From assembly GCA_963638105.1 (NCBI GenBank), contig CAVHPP010000001.1, positions 77,080-141,079 on the forward strand: DNA of 64,000 nucleotides, in the 5' to 3' direction. The stretch's first letter is position 1. Every line of letters starts with the position of its first letter. Shown piece after piece: positions 14,822-23,375 of this stretch. The notes below the pieces were generated by a model, which had not been told where the DNA came from, did no database searches, and saw only the letters and a list, made by a program, of their open reading frames with translations. A program made the position numbers and the translations under genes. This DNA is from CAG-217 sp963638105 (lineage in GTDB: Bacteria; Bacillota; Clostridia; Oscillospirales; Acutalibacteraceae).

Positions 14822-16897
14822 ATGAAAAAGTACAGTGTGATCTTTTGTTTCCTGCTGGCAACTGTATTTGTTGGGATGCCATCTTTTTTTGCCTTTGCCG
14901 GGGAGCAGGGGACTTTAGGTGATAGTCAGGTGGATTATGTGTTTGAGGAGCGTACCGGCACCTTGACCCTCACCGGCACCGGTGCTACGCCGGATTACAC
15001 CCCGGAGAGTCTGCCGCCATTTGCCGCCCACCGCAGCCAAATCCGCACGGTGCAAGTGGAGGAGGGTATTACCGGGCTGGGGGACAATCTGCTTCGCCAG
15101 TTGACGGCTGTTACGGATGTGCAGTTGCCGAAAAGCTTGAGAACCATTGGCAGTAACACCTTTTTCCATGTGGCAGCCTTGCAGTCGATACGAATTCCTG
15201 CCGGGGTCACCGGTATTGGCAGCTATGCCTTTGCCGCTTGCTCCGGGCTGACGGATATTCAGTTTGACAATATGGCTGGCAGTTTGCAGCTGGGCGCCTG
15301 TGCCTTTATTGACTGCAAGGCGCTGACCGCTGCGCAGTTCCCGGTGGGCACCGGCTTTGGTCAGTACGCGGTTGGGTACCAAGATGAGGAAGGCCGCCCC
15401 ATGACTGCCTTTACCCTGCGGGGACTGACCGGCACCACTGCCCAGTATTATGCGGACGCAGCGGCACAGATTACCTTTGATCCGGCGCTGGAGCTGACCC
15501 AAGGCGCCACCTTTGGCAACACATTTCAATCCTACAGCGGTACAGATTGGTATCGCTATACCCCTACTGCTACCGGTACTTACCATTTTTACTCCATGGG
15601 CAGTGTGGACACGGTGGTGCGCCTATGCGACGGCAGCAAGGCGGACCTGGGGCAAGGCAGCGACGACCGTTCTCTTTATGATCTGAATTTTGATTTTACC
15701 TGTACTTTGCAGGCAGGGGAGACCTATTATTTTCAAGTGACCAATAACCACAGCCTGGGGGCATACACGGCGTATCTGTATCCGGGTAAAGTGATCGGTT
15801 TTTCTGCCGCATTCCCGGCAGATCAGGTGCTGGTCACCGGTGTGGATAGCACGGCGCGCACGGACAGCGATGGGCAGACCTATGCTTACTTTGACCTGAA
15901 CGCCTTTACCGATCGGTTGCAAATTACCATCACTTATGATACCGGCGACCGGGTGACCCTGCCGCTGACAGAGGAAAACTATAACGGCCATGTCTTTTCT
16001 TTGACGGACGATCAGGTCGCCCATCACTGGACAGAGGGTACATACACCGCCACTCTGACCTGGGGGGACCAAACGGCTGCTGTGCCGGTGCATGTACACA
16101 CCCATGTGTACACCGCCCAACGCACAGAACCCACTTGCGTGGCAGACGGCCAAATCCTTTACACCTGCACTTGCGGGGACAGCTATGCCACCCCGATTGC
16201 CAAGCTGGGGCATACGGCGCCTGCCACCCACCGAGTTGAGCCAACATGCACCTTGCCGGGTTATACTTATGATTATTGCACCCGGTGCAGAGCGCATTTG
16301 TCCGATACCGTCAGTACCCCGGCGTTGGGGCACGATTATACCGCCGTTGTAATCCCGCCGACGACAACGGAGGAGGGCTACACCCGCTACACCTGCCGGC
16401 GCTGCGGCAGCAGCTATGATGCGAATTATCAACCGGCGCTTAGCTACACGGTTACCGGGCGTGCGGTGGCAATGGAGAGCCTGGACGGCAGTCACCCCCA
16501 CAATTATCTGTTGGTGGGCACGACGATAGAGTGGAACAATGAGAGCGTGCAAACCGGCGAGGACGGCACATTTTCCATTGCCGTGGCGCCGGGTACTTAT
16601 ACCTTGACCGTGGGGGCGGATTTTTACTTATGCCGCCAGGTGCAGGTAACGGTCACTACACAGAGCGTAGACTTGGGCTATGTATCGGTGATGGCCTATG
16701 ATTTGACCGGCGATGGGTATGTGAACGCCCGGGATCTGGTGACTTTACAGCAGTACGCAGCCGCCATTGACCAGGGCGAGGGCGCGTATGAGCGGTTGTT
16801 GGATTTTAACGGCGACGGGCGAATTACCGCTGCGGATATGGACGGCGCTGCCGGTTTTATCGGTGCCGGTAAGCTGGACGAAAGCATTTACGATTAA
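14822..16897 (+). CDS. Secreted multidomain protein with BspA-type leucine-rich repeats and a C-terminal dockerin
   Basis: The 691-residue protein has a signal peptide (MKKYSVIFCFLLATVFVG, cut after about residue 26). Next come BspA/LRR_5-type repeats (about residues 70-165, with LPKSLRTIGSNTFFHVAALQ). A beta domain like bacterial PPC domains follows (about 235-325, YSGTDWYRYTPTATGTYHFY), then three cysteine-bearing TCT/YxCxxC repeats (about 425-540). A carboxypeptidase-regulatory-like fold comes next (about 545-625), and last a type I dockerin with two calcium loops (DLTGDGYVNARDL and DFNGDGRITAADM). No catalytic domain is seen. Dockerins anchor proteins to cohesin scaffolds, so this is probably an adhesion or scaffold-bound surface protein. 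Confidence 0.85.
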   Translation: MKKYSVIFCFLLATVFVGMPSFFAFAGEQGTLGDSQVDYVFEERTGTLTLTGTGATPDYTPESLPPFAAHRSQIRTVQVEEGITGLGDNLLRQLTAVTDVQLPKSLRTIGSNTFFHVAALQSIRIPAGVTGIGSYAFAACSGLTDIQFDNMAGSLQLGACAFIDCKALTAAQFPVGTGFGQYAVGYQDEEGRPMTAFTLRGLTGTTAQYYADAAAQITFDPALELTQGATFGNTFQSYSGTDWYRYTPTATGTYHFYSMGSVDTVVRLCDGSKADLGQGSDDRSLYDLNFDFTCTLQAGETYYFQVTNNHSLGAYTAYLYPGKVIGFSAAFPADQVLVTGVDSTARTDSDGQTYAYFDLNAFTDRLQITITYDTGDRVTLPLTEENYNGHVFSLTDDQVAHHWTEGTYTATLTWGDQTAAVPVHVHTHVYTAQRTEPTCVADGQILYTCTCGDSYATPIAKLGHTAPATHRVEPTCTLPGYTYDYCTRCRAHLSDTVSTPALGHDYTAVVIPPTTTEEGYTRYTCRRCGSSYDANYQPALSYTVTGRAVAMESLDGSHPHNYLLVGTTIEWNNESVQTGEDGTFSIAVAPGTYTLTVGADFYLCRQVQVTVTTQSVDLGYVSVMAYDLTGDGYVNARDLVTLQQYAAAIDQGEGAYERLLDFNGDGRITAADMDGAAGFIGAGKLDESIYD

Positions 16898-16903
16898 CAG
16901 AGA

Positions 16904-16935
16904 AAACCAACCTGTGGAATCACGGGTTGGTTTTT
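16904..16935 (+). terminator. Terminator after the dockerin protein gene
   Basis: AAACCAACC (16904-16912) pairs exactly with GGTTGGTTT (16925-16933), followed by a T-rich tract. It closes the dockerin gene before the purine operon promoter. Confidence 0.9.
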
Positions 16936-16946
16936 GTATTTTTCTA

Positions 16947-16975
16947 TTGAAAAAGCACCGCATATAGCGTATAAT
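16947..16975 (+). promoter_or_regulatory. Promoter of the purine operon
   Basis: TTGAAA (16947-16952) and TATAAT (16970-16975) are 17 bases apart. The leader to the purE ATG is about 70 bases and carries a 9-base direct repeat ACCCGGTGC (17008-17016 and 17020-17028). No purine-riboswitch core is visible. Confidence 0.85.
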
Positions 16976-17053
16976 AGCCGTAATATAAACGAAAAAACAC
17001 TTGCCATACCCGGTGCCGCACCCGGTGCGTCACCGCAAACGGAGGACAGTTTT

Positions 17054-17551
17054 ATGAAAAAAGTTGCAGTCATTATGGGCTCGGACAGCGATCTGCCGGT
17101 GGTGGCACCGGCCATTAAGCAGCTGCGGGAGCTGAGCATTGAGACAGAGGTGCATGTAATGAGCGCCCACCGTACCCCCAAGGAGGCTATGGCCTTTGCA
17201 GAGAGTGCCCGGGAGAACGGTTTTGGCGTGATCCTGGCAGCCGCCGGTATGGCGGCGCACCTGGGCGGTGTACTGGCCGCTTCCACCACGTTGCCGGTGA
17301 TTGGCATTCCTTGCAGCGCCAAGGTGCTGGACGGTATGGACGCCATGCTGGCTACGGTGATGATGCCCCCGGGTATTCCGGTGGCTACCGTTGGGGTCAA
17401 TGCGGCAAAGAACGCAGCGCTGCTGGCAGCGGAGATTCTGGCTGTGGGCAATGACGACTTAATGGACAAACTGGTGCAAATGCGGGCGGATATGGCCGCT
17501 GCCGTGCGCCAAAAAGATACAGACCTGCAAAAGAAACTGGAGGAGATCTGA
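17054..17551 (+). CDS. purE: N5-carboxyaminoimidazole ribonucleotide mutase
   Basis: Class I PurE moves the carboxyl group of N5-CAIR to give CAIR in purine synthesis. The 165 residues begin MKKVAVIMGSDSDLPVV and include SAHRTPKEAMAFAE with the active-site His and AAAGMAAHLGGV. The start at 17054 follows ACGGAGGACAG; the upstream open frame before it has no family similarity and runs back through the promoter. purM follows after 2 bases. Confidence 0.96.
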   Translation: MKKVAVIMGSDSDLPVVAPAIKQLRELSIETEVHVMSAHRTPKEAMAFAESARENGFGVILAAAGMAAHLGGVLAASTTLPVIGIPCSAKVLDGMDAMLATVMMPPGIPVATVGVNAAKNAALLAAEILAVGNDDLMDKLVQMRADMAAAVRQKDTDLQKKLEEI

Positions 17552-17553
17552 GT

Positions 17554-18591
17554 ATGGAAAAGAGTTTTAGTGCAAGCTATGCGGCAGCCGGCGTAGATGT
17601 GACCGCCGGTTATGAGTCTGTGGAGCGGATCAAGGCCCATGTAAAGCGCACCACCGTGCCCGGCGTGCTGGGTGGAATCGGCGGCTTTGGCGGTATGTTT
17701 CAACTGCCGGTGAACGACTATAAAGAGCCGGTGTTGGTCAGTGGTACAGACGGCGTAGGCACCAAGCTGAAGATCGCCTGTTTAATGGATAAGCACGACA
17801 CCGTAGGTATCGACTGCGTGGCTATGTGCGTTAACGATGTGGCCTGCTCCGGTGCCAAGCCCCTGTTCTTCCTGGATTATATTGCCTGCGGCAAAAACTT
17901 CCCGGAGAAGATTGAGCAGATCGTGGCCGGTGTGGCTGAGGGCTGTGTGCAGGCCGGCTGCGCTCTGGTTGGCGGCGAGACCGCGGAGATGCCCGGCTTT
18001 TATCCGGAGGACGAGTATGACCTGGCCGGGTTCTCCGTTGGCGTTGGCGAAAAGAGCAAGTTGGTCAGCGGTGAGGAGCTGCAAGCCGGAGACGCGCTTA
18101 TCGGCGTGGCCTCCTCCGGCGTACATTCTAATGGCTTCTCTTTGGTGCGCAAGGTGTTTAACATTTCTTCCGACCGGCTGCATGTGCAGGTGCCTGAGCT
18201 GGGGAAGAGCCTGGGCGAGGAGCTGCTGACGCCCACCCGCATTTATGTAAAGCCTCTGCTGGCTCTGATGGACAGCGTGCGGGTGCACGCCATCAGCCAC
18301 ATTACCGGCGGCGGTTTCTATGAGAATGTGCCCCGTATGCTGCGAGACGGCTTCACCGCTGTGATTGAGAAAGACAAGTGCTTTAAGAAGCCTATTTTTG
18401 ACCTGATCGCTAAGGAAGGTAACATTCCGGAGCGAGATATGTATAACACCTTTAATATGGGCACTGGTTTGGTGATCGCCGTAGACGCCACCAAGGCGGA
18501 CGAGGCCGTGCGGATCCTGCAACAGGCAGGGGAGCAGGCTGCAATCATCGGCCAGATCCAGTCCGGCGAGAAAGGCGTGGAGCTGGTATGA
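17554..18591 (+). CDS. purM: Phosphoribosylformylglycinamidine cyclo-ligase (AIR synthetase)
   Basis: Converts FGAM and ATP to AIR. The 345-residue product has the LVSGTDGVGTKLKIA ATP-binding segment and the ALVGGETAEMPGFY motif of the family. It lies two bases after purE and its stop overlaps the purN start (ATGA). The ribosome binding site is GGAGGAGAT within the purE end. Confidence 0.97.
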   Translation: MEKSFSASYAAAGVDVTAGYESVERIKAHVKRTTVPGVLGGIGGFGGMFQLPVNDYKEPVLVSGTDGVGTKLKIACLMDKHDTVGIDCVAMCVNDVACSGAKPLFFLDYIACGKNFPEKIEQIVAGVAEGCVQAGCALVGGETAEMPGFYPEDEYDLAGFSVGVGEKSKLVSGEELQAGDALIGVASSGVHSNGFSLVRKVFNISSDRLHVQVPELGKSLGEELLTPTRIYVKPLLALMDSVRVHAISHITGGGFYENVPRMLRDGFTAVIEKDKCFKKPIFDLIAKEGNIPERDMYNTFNMGTGLVIAVDATKADEAVRILQQAGEQAAIIGQIQSGEKGVELV

Positions 18592-19214
18592 AGCGCATTG
18601 TGGTGTTAGTTTCCGGTGGGGGCACCAATTTGCAGGCTCTGCTGGACGCCCAGGACAGGGGAGAGATCTCCCACGGGCAGATCACCTGTGTGATTGCTTC
18701 CAAGCCCGGCGTGTACGCGCTGGAGCGGGCTGCGGCTCACGGTATTCCCGGTAAGGTTTTGGAGCGCAAGGCGTACCCGGATGTACATGCTTATTCTGCT
18801 GCCATGCGGGACCTGCTGCTGGCGGAGCAGGCAGATCTGGTTGTGTATGCCGGGTTTCTGACCATTCTCGATGAACAGGTGGTAGACGCTTTCCCCGGCA
18901 AAATGATGAACATTCACCCGGCGTTGATTCCATCTTTTTGCGGCAAGGGCTATTATGGGCTTCATGTGCATGAGGCGGTGCTGCAAAGCGGGGTCAAGCT
19001 TACCGGCGCTACGGTGCACTTTGTGACTGCCGACTGCGACGCCGGCCCCATCATCGCCCAAAAGGCGGTGCCTGTGCTGGAGGGGGACACCCCGGAGGTT
19101 TTGCAGCGGCGGGTGATGGAGCAGTGCGAATGGCAGCTGCTGCCTCAGGCGGTGGCACTCTTTTGCCAAGATAAAATTCAGATTATGGGCAACAAGACCC
19201 GTATTTTAGATTGA
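18588..19214 (+). CDS. purN: Phosphoribosylglycinamide formyltransferase
   Basis: Transfers a formyl group from 10-formyl-THF to GAR. The 208-residue protein starts MKRIVVLVSGGGTNLQALLD. The catalytic NIHPALIPSF loop is present and DCDAGPIIAQ follows it. It overlaps the purM stop by four bases. Typical length and operon position. Confidence 0.97.
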   Translation: MKRIVVLVSGGGTNLQALLDAQDRGEISHGQITCVIASKPGVYALERAAAHGIPGKVLERKAYPDVHAYSAAMRDLLLAEQADLVVYAGFLTILDEQVVDAFPGKMMNIHPALIPSFCGKGYYGLHVHEAVLQSGVKLTGATVHFVTADCDAGPIIAQKAVPVLEGDTPEVLQRRVMEQCEWQLLPQAVALFCQDKIQIMGNKTRILD

Positions 19215-19222
19215 GGTACATT

Positions 19223-19927
19223 ATGGAGATACAACAGCTTTCAACCCTGCTGTCCGGCAACAGCTATCCCGGCCGTGGGATCGTGTTGGGCCGCAGCAAG
19301 GACGGCAAAACGGCAATGATCGCCTATTTTATTATGGGGCGCAGCGTCAATTCCCGCAACCGTGTGTTTGAGGAGAACGACCGTGGCGGCATTCGCACCA
19401 AGGCTTTTGATGAGAGCAAGATGGAGGACCCGTCTTTGATCATCTACAACCCGGTGCTGTGCTTGGACGGCAAGACCATTGTCACCAACGGCGACCAGAC
19501 GGATACCATCTATGACTTTATGGCAGAGGGCAAGTGCTATCGCCACGCGCTGCTCACCCGGGAGTTTGAGCCGGACGCGCCCAACTACACCCCCAGAATC
19601 AGCGGCGTGGTTAAGCCGAGCGGCGACTACAATCTGTCCATCTTAAAGTCCAATATGGGTCGAGGCGACTCCTGCCTGCGTTACTTCTTTGAGTATGAAG
19701 CGGTGCCCGGTCTGGGCCATTTGATCCACACCTATAAGGGCGACGGCGATCCGATCCCGTCCTTTGAGGGCGAGCCGGTGCCGGTGGAGATGGACGGCGA
19801 CCTGGACAGCTTTACGCAAATGATTTGGAACAGCTTAAACGAGGACAACAAAGTTTCTCTCTTTACCCGCTTTATTGATTTGGAGAGCGGTAAGGCAGAG
19901 AGCCGGATCATCAATAAAAACAAATAA
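19223..19927 (+). CDS. purO: IMP cyclohydrolase of the PurO family
   Basis: I place the start at ATG 19223 (MEIQQLSTLLSGNSYPGRG), with GAGG at 19213-19216, giving 234 residues. The sequence matches the IMP_cyclohyd/PurO fold known from archaea and found in some Clostridia (GRGIVLGRSKDGKTAMIAYF, IMGRSVNSRNRVF). It closes FAICAR to IMP, the last purine step. Most bacteria use bifunctional PurH instead; no purH lies in this cluster. Its place between purN and purD strongly supports the purine role. Confidence 0.88.
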   Translation: MEIQQLSTLLSGNSYPGRGIVLGRSKDGKTAMIAYFIMGRSVNSRNRVFEENDRGGIRTKAFDESKMEDPSLIIYNPVLCLDGKTIVTNGDQTDTIYDFMAEGKCYRHALLTREFEPDAPNYTPRISGVVKPSGDYNLSILKSNMGRGDSCLRYFFEYEAVPGLGHLIHTYKGDGDPIPSFEGEPVPVEMDGDLDSFTQMIWNSLNEDNKVSLFTRFIDLESGKAESRIINKNK

Positions 19928-19941
19928 AATACAGATAATAC

Positions 19942-19973
19942 AGGAGAATTGGCGGCAAAACGGCAGTTCTCCT
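19942..19973 (+). other. Hairpin between purO and purD
   Basis: AGGAGAA (19942-19948) pairs with TTCTCCT (19967-19973). Six T (19981-19986) lie 7 bases after the stem, too far for a standard terminator. It may be a weak attenuator or an RNA-stability element in the operon. Confidence 0.4.
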
Positions 19974-20000
19974 AAAAGTCTTTTTTGGAGGTCAAAGAAT

Positions 20001-21284
20001 ATGACGGTTTTGGTGGTAGGCGGCGGTGGCCGCGAGCACGCATTGGTGCGCAAGATCAAAGAGTCACCCAGAGTGGACAGTGTGCATTGCTGTCCGGGCA
20101 ATGGGGGCATTGCCTATGACGCAGTGTGCCACAATGTGGCGGCAACGGATATAGACGGCGTCGTGGCGCTGGCAAAGGAGATTAAGGCAGACTTGGTGGT
20201 AGTGGCCCCGGACGATCCGCTGGTGGCCGGTATGGTAGATGCCCTGAACGCGGCGGGCTTTGCCACTTTTGGCCCCCGAGCCAACGCGGCTATCATTGAA
20301 GGCTCCAAGGTATTCTCCAAGGATCTGATGCAAAAGTACCATATTCCCACCGCCGAGTATCGGGTATTTGACGATCCCCGGGCGGCCATTGAATATATTA
20401 CGGAGAAAAACGAATTCCCCACTGTCATTAAGGCAGACGGTCTGGCTTTGGGTAAGGGCGTGCTGATTCCGGAAACTTTGGAAGAAGCGGTGGCCGGTGT
20501 TAAGGAAATTATGGAGGACAAGGTATTCGGTGCCTCCGGCAATCATATTGTGGTGGAGGAGTTCCTTACCGGACCGGAAGTGTCTGTGCTGGCCTTTACC
20601 GACGGCAAGTGCGTGCGCCCCATGGTGTCCTCTATGGATCACAAGCGAGCACTGGACGGCGACAAGGGGCTGAATACCGGCGGTATGGGTACTGTTTCCC
20701 CCAATCCGTACTATACGGAAGCGGTGGCACAGCAATGTATGGACACCATCTTCCTGCCCACCATTGCGGCTATGAATGCCGAAGGGCGCACCTTCCAAGG
20801 CTGCCTCTACTTTGGTTTGATGCTTACCCCCAAGGGTCCCAAAGTGATTGAATACAACTGCCGTTTCGGCGATCCGGAGACCCAGGTGGTGCTGCCCCGG
20901 CTGGAAACGGATATTATGGATATTTTTGACGCCATTAACACCGGAACGCTGGCGCAGCTGGACATTCGGTGGAGTGATAAAGCCTGCGCCTGTGTAATTT
21001 TGGCCAGCGGCGGTTATCCCAAGTCTTATCCCAAGGGGTTGGAGATCACCGGTCTGACCGATGGGCAGCGAGCGGGAGTTACCGTGTACCATGCCGGTAC
21101 AGCGCAAAAGGACGGCAAGCTGGTGACTGCCGGCGGGCGCGTGCTGGGCATTACCGCCTTGGGTGACAATTTGCAGGCGGCGCTGGATACCGCCTATGCC
21201 GCTGCACGGGAAGTGCACTTTGACGGTGTGCATTACAGAAAAGACATTGGAGCCCGCGCATTGGCTGCCGGCAAATGTGAATAG
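20001..21284 (+). CDS. purD: Phosphoribosylamine-glycine ligase
   Basis: ATP-grasp enzyme that joins phosphoribosylamine and glycine to GAR. Starting at ATG 20001 after TTGGAGGTC, the 427 residues begin MTVLVVGGGGREHALV. ATP-grasp motifs are seen at FPTVIKADGLALGKGV and the segment ending CRFGDPETQVV. The upstream in-frame extension has no family similarity. Last gene of the purE-M-N-O-D operon. Confidence 0.97.
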   Translation: MTVLVVGGGGREHALVRKIKESPRVDSVHCCPGNGGIAYDAVCHNVAATDIDGVVALAKEIKADLVVVAPDDPLVAGMVDALNAAGFATFGPRANAAIIEGSKVFSKDLMQKYHIPTAEYRVFDDPRAAIEYITEKNEFPTVIKADGLALGKGVLIPETLEEAVAGVKEIMEDKVFGASGNHIVVEEFLTGPEVSVLAFTDGKCVRPMVSSMDHKRALDGDKGLNTGGMGTVSPNPYYTEAVAQQCMDTIFLPTIAAMNAEGRTFQGCLYFGLMLTPKGPKVIEYNCRFGDPETQVVLPRLETDIMDIFDAINTGTLAQLDIRWSDKACACVILASGGYPKSYPKGLEITGLTDGQRAGVTVYHAGTAQKDGKLVTAGGRVLGITALGDNLQAALDTAYAAAREVHFDGVHYRKDIGARALAAGKCE

Positions 21285-21307
21285 GCTATGAACTTTACAA
21301 ATTGTTA

Positions 21308-21335
21308 TTGACAATTATACAGGCTGTGATATAAT
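21308..21335 (+). promoter_or_regulatory. Promoter of the adaptor/permease operon
   Basis: TTGACA (21308-21313) and TATAAT (21330-21335) are 16 bases apart, with TGA before the -10. It is 49 bases upstream of the ATG at 21384. This is close to consensus and probably strong. Confidence 0.9.
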
Positions 21336-21383
21336 AGACACGTTACACACTTTGTATGAATTTTTAATCGAAGAGGCGAAATT

Positions 21384-23363
21384 ATGGCAACTGTTAAAAA
21401 GAGCAAAAAACGAATTATCGTTCCCATCGCCATCGTGTTGGTGATCGCCATTATCGTGACCAGTATCATTATTGTGCGCAAGGTCAACGGCGGCGAGCAG
21501 GTGACCCTGCACACCATCTCTACCGGCGATATTTACGAGACGGTTAGCGCTACCGGCGATGTGACCGCAGGCGCCAGCCGTACATACAAGGTCGGCACTG
21601 TGGCGACTGTAAAAGAAGTGTTTGTCCAAAAGGGCGACAAGGTCAAAGAGGGCGACAAACTGGCTACCTTTGATACCTCTAATGTGGACGCCCAGATCTC
21701 CAAATTGCAGGGGACTTATACGGACGCTAAGAAGGCGTACAACACCGCTCGCAGCAATCAGTCTGCCGCTAAGTCGAATTTGGCAGCGGTCAATAAGCAG
21801 ATCAACAAGCTGGAAAAGCAGATTGCCAAGTTGCAAAAGCGTGCCGACACCACTACCTCAAAGAAGAAGAAGACCACAACGAAAAAGCACAGCACCACGC
21901 TGCCGACCACAGTCCCCACAACGCGGGTGACTACTACCAAAGCAACCACCGCTAAGGCCGCTACCTATACGGTAAAGGCAACGGTGCTGGCCGGCCAGGA
22001 GAGCTACGGTACCGTGCAGGTGGGTAATAATACCGCCGGTTCTACCAGTGCAGGTAAGTATGACGAGGGTGCGGATGTGGTGATCAAGGCTGTTCCTGCC
22101 AAGGATTACAGCTTCTCCGGTTGGTACGATGCCAACGGCACGAAATTGAAGTCCTCCAAGCAGGTGACTGTTCAGGTGCGTGGTAATGTGCAGTATATTG
22201 CGCAGTTTGAGAAGACCAGCACCACCGGTGCGCTCAAGGATCTGTCCGATACTTTGGCCGAGATTGCCGATAATATTCGCGATATGACCAATGATGTGGA
22301 TACCATGATGCAGATCATGAAGACCACAGCGGACGCCATCAGTAAGGCGCTGGATAGAAATATTACCGATGGCAACGCCATCGCCAACGCAGTGGAAAAG
22401 GCCATTCGTGACGCCATCAGCGACGGCTTGATTAACGAGGACAATCTGAAAGTGATGGGCGATGTGCTGGCAAAGAGTATTGCCCAGGCTGTAAAGGAAA
22501 TTGACTGGAAGAGCGTTGCAAAAGACCTGACCAGTACGACGGATATACAGTTGACCACTAAGCAGCTGCAATTGGCTGCCCTGTATGCCCAGTCCAAAAT
22601 GTATGCGGTAGAGGCTTCCGACACCGCTGTCAGCGCACAAAAGAGCGTAATGGAGGGTGCAGAGAGTGCCCTGACCGCTTTGCAGGACGCAAACAAGGAT
22701 TTGCAGGCCGGTTGGACCGCTTCTTTTGACGGTACCATCACCACCTGTGATCTGGTAGCCGGGGAGCAGACCTCCCTGGTCAATGACGGCATTGTGCTGG
22801 AGAATATGAACACCATGGTCGTGACTATCAGCCTGAGTGAGTACGATAACCATCGGGTGAAGGTGGGTATGCCCTGCACCATTACCACCGCTTACGGTAA
22901 GTATGAGGGCGAAGTGACTGCCAAGGCGCCTACCGCCACCGGCGGATCTGCCGGCTCCATCTTGGACAATGTAGGCTCCATGGCCGGTATCAGCGGTCTA
23001 TCCAGCCTAACCAGCTCCGGTGCAGGCGTGGAGTGTACGGTAGAAGTGAAACACCCGGACGAGAACATTATCATCGGTTTTGAAGCCAATGTGGTGATTA
23101 GCACCGGCGAGTACCTGGGCGTTGTGACTGTGCCCACCGGCTCTATTGTACTGGATAAGACCGGCACCTATGTGTACCTCTACAATGAAGAGGATAAGAC
23201 CGTGACCAAGACCGCCATTACCACCGGCGCTATGTCTGACAGCGCATACCAGGTGACCGACGGCCTGAAAGCCGGTGACAAGATCGTTGCCGCACCGTCC
23301 TCTACCTATAAGGAAGACACCTTTAAGGTCAAGGTGGTTGACAAACTGAGTACAACGAAATAA
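21384..23363 (+). CDS. HlyD/MacA-type membrane fusion (adaptor) protein with an inserted repeat domain
   Basis: The 659-residue protein has an N-terminal anchor (about residues 11-31, IIVPIAIVLVIAIIVTSIII). Half of a biotinyl-lipoyl fold follows (VATVKEVFVQKGDKVKEGDK), then coiled coils and a C-terminal barrel/MP domain. Between the coiled-coil halves lie a Thr-rich linker (about 155-190) and a domain of about 80 residues. That domain (193-276, with AVPAKDYSFSGWYDANG) looks like the bacterial InlB-B/Listeria-type repeat fold. Such an insert is unusual for this family, whose members are normally 350-450 residues. It pairs with the MacB-type permease that follows; together they should export or transfer a substrate across the envelope. 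Confidence 0.88.
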   Translation: MATVKKSKKRIIVPIAIVLVIAIIVTSIIIVRKVNGGEQVTLHTISTGDIYETVSATGDVTAGASRTYKVGTVATVKEVFVQKGDKVKEGDKLATFDTSNVDAQISKLQGTYTDAKKAYNTARSNQSAAKSNLAAVNKQINKLEKQIAKLQKRADTTTSKKKKTTTKKHSTTLPTTVPTTRVTTTKATTAKAATYTVKATVLAGQESYGTVQVGNNTAGSTSAGKYDEGADVVIKAVPAKDYSFSGWYDANGTKLKSSKQVTVQVRGNVQYIAQFEKTSTTGALKDLSDTLAEIADNIRDMTNDVDTMMQIMKTTADAISKALDRNITDGNAIANAVEKAIRDAISDGLINEDNLKVMGDVLAKSIAQAVKEIDWKSVAKDLTSTTDIQLTTKQLQLAALYAQSKMYAVEASDTAVSAQKSVMEGAESALTALQDANKDLQAGWTASFDGTITTCDLVAGEQTSLVNDGIVLENMNTMVVTISLSEYDNHRVKVGMPCTITTAYGKYEGEVTAKAPTATGGSAGSILDNVGSMAGISGLSSLTSSGAGVECTVEVKHPDENIIIGFEANVVISTGEYLGVVTVPTGSIVLDKTGTYVYLYNEEDKTVTKTAITTGAMSDSAYQVTDGLKAGDKIVAAPSSTYKEDTFKVKVVDKLSTTK

Positions 23364-23375
23364 GGAGCACTTTTT

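Noticed and set aside
16976..17053. Purine riboswitch before purE
   Set aside because: The leader is about 70 bases, without the three-way junction core and without a terminator.
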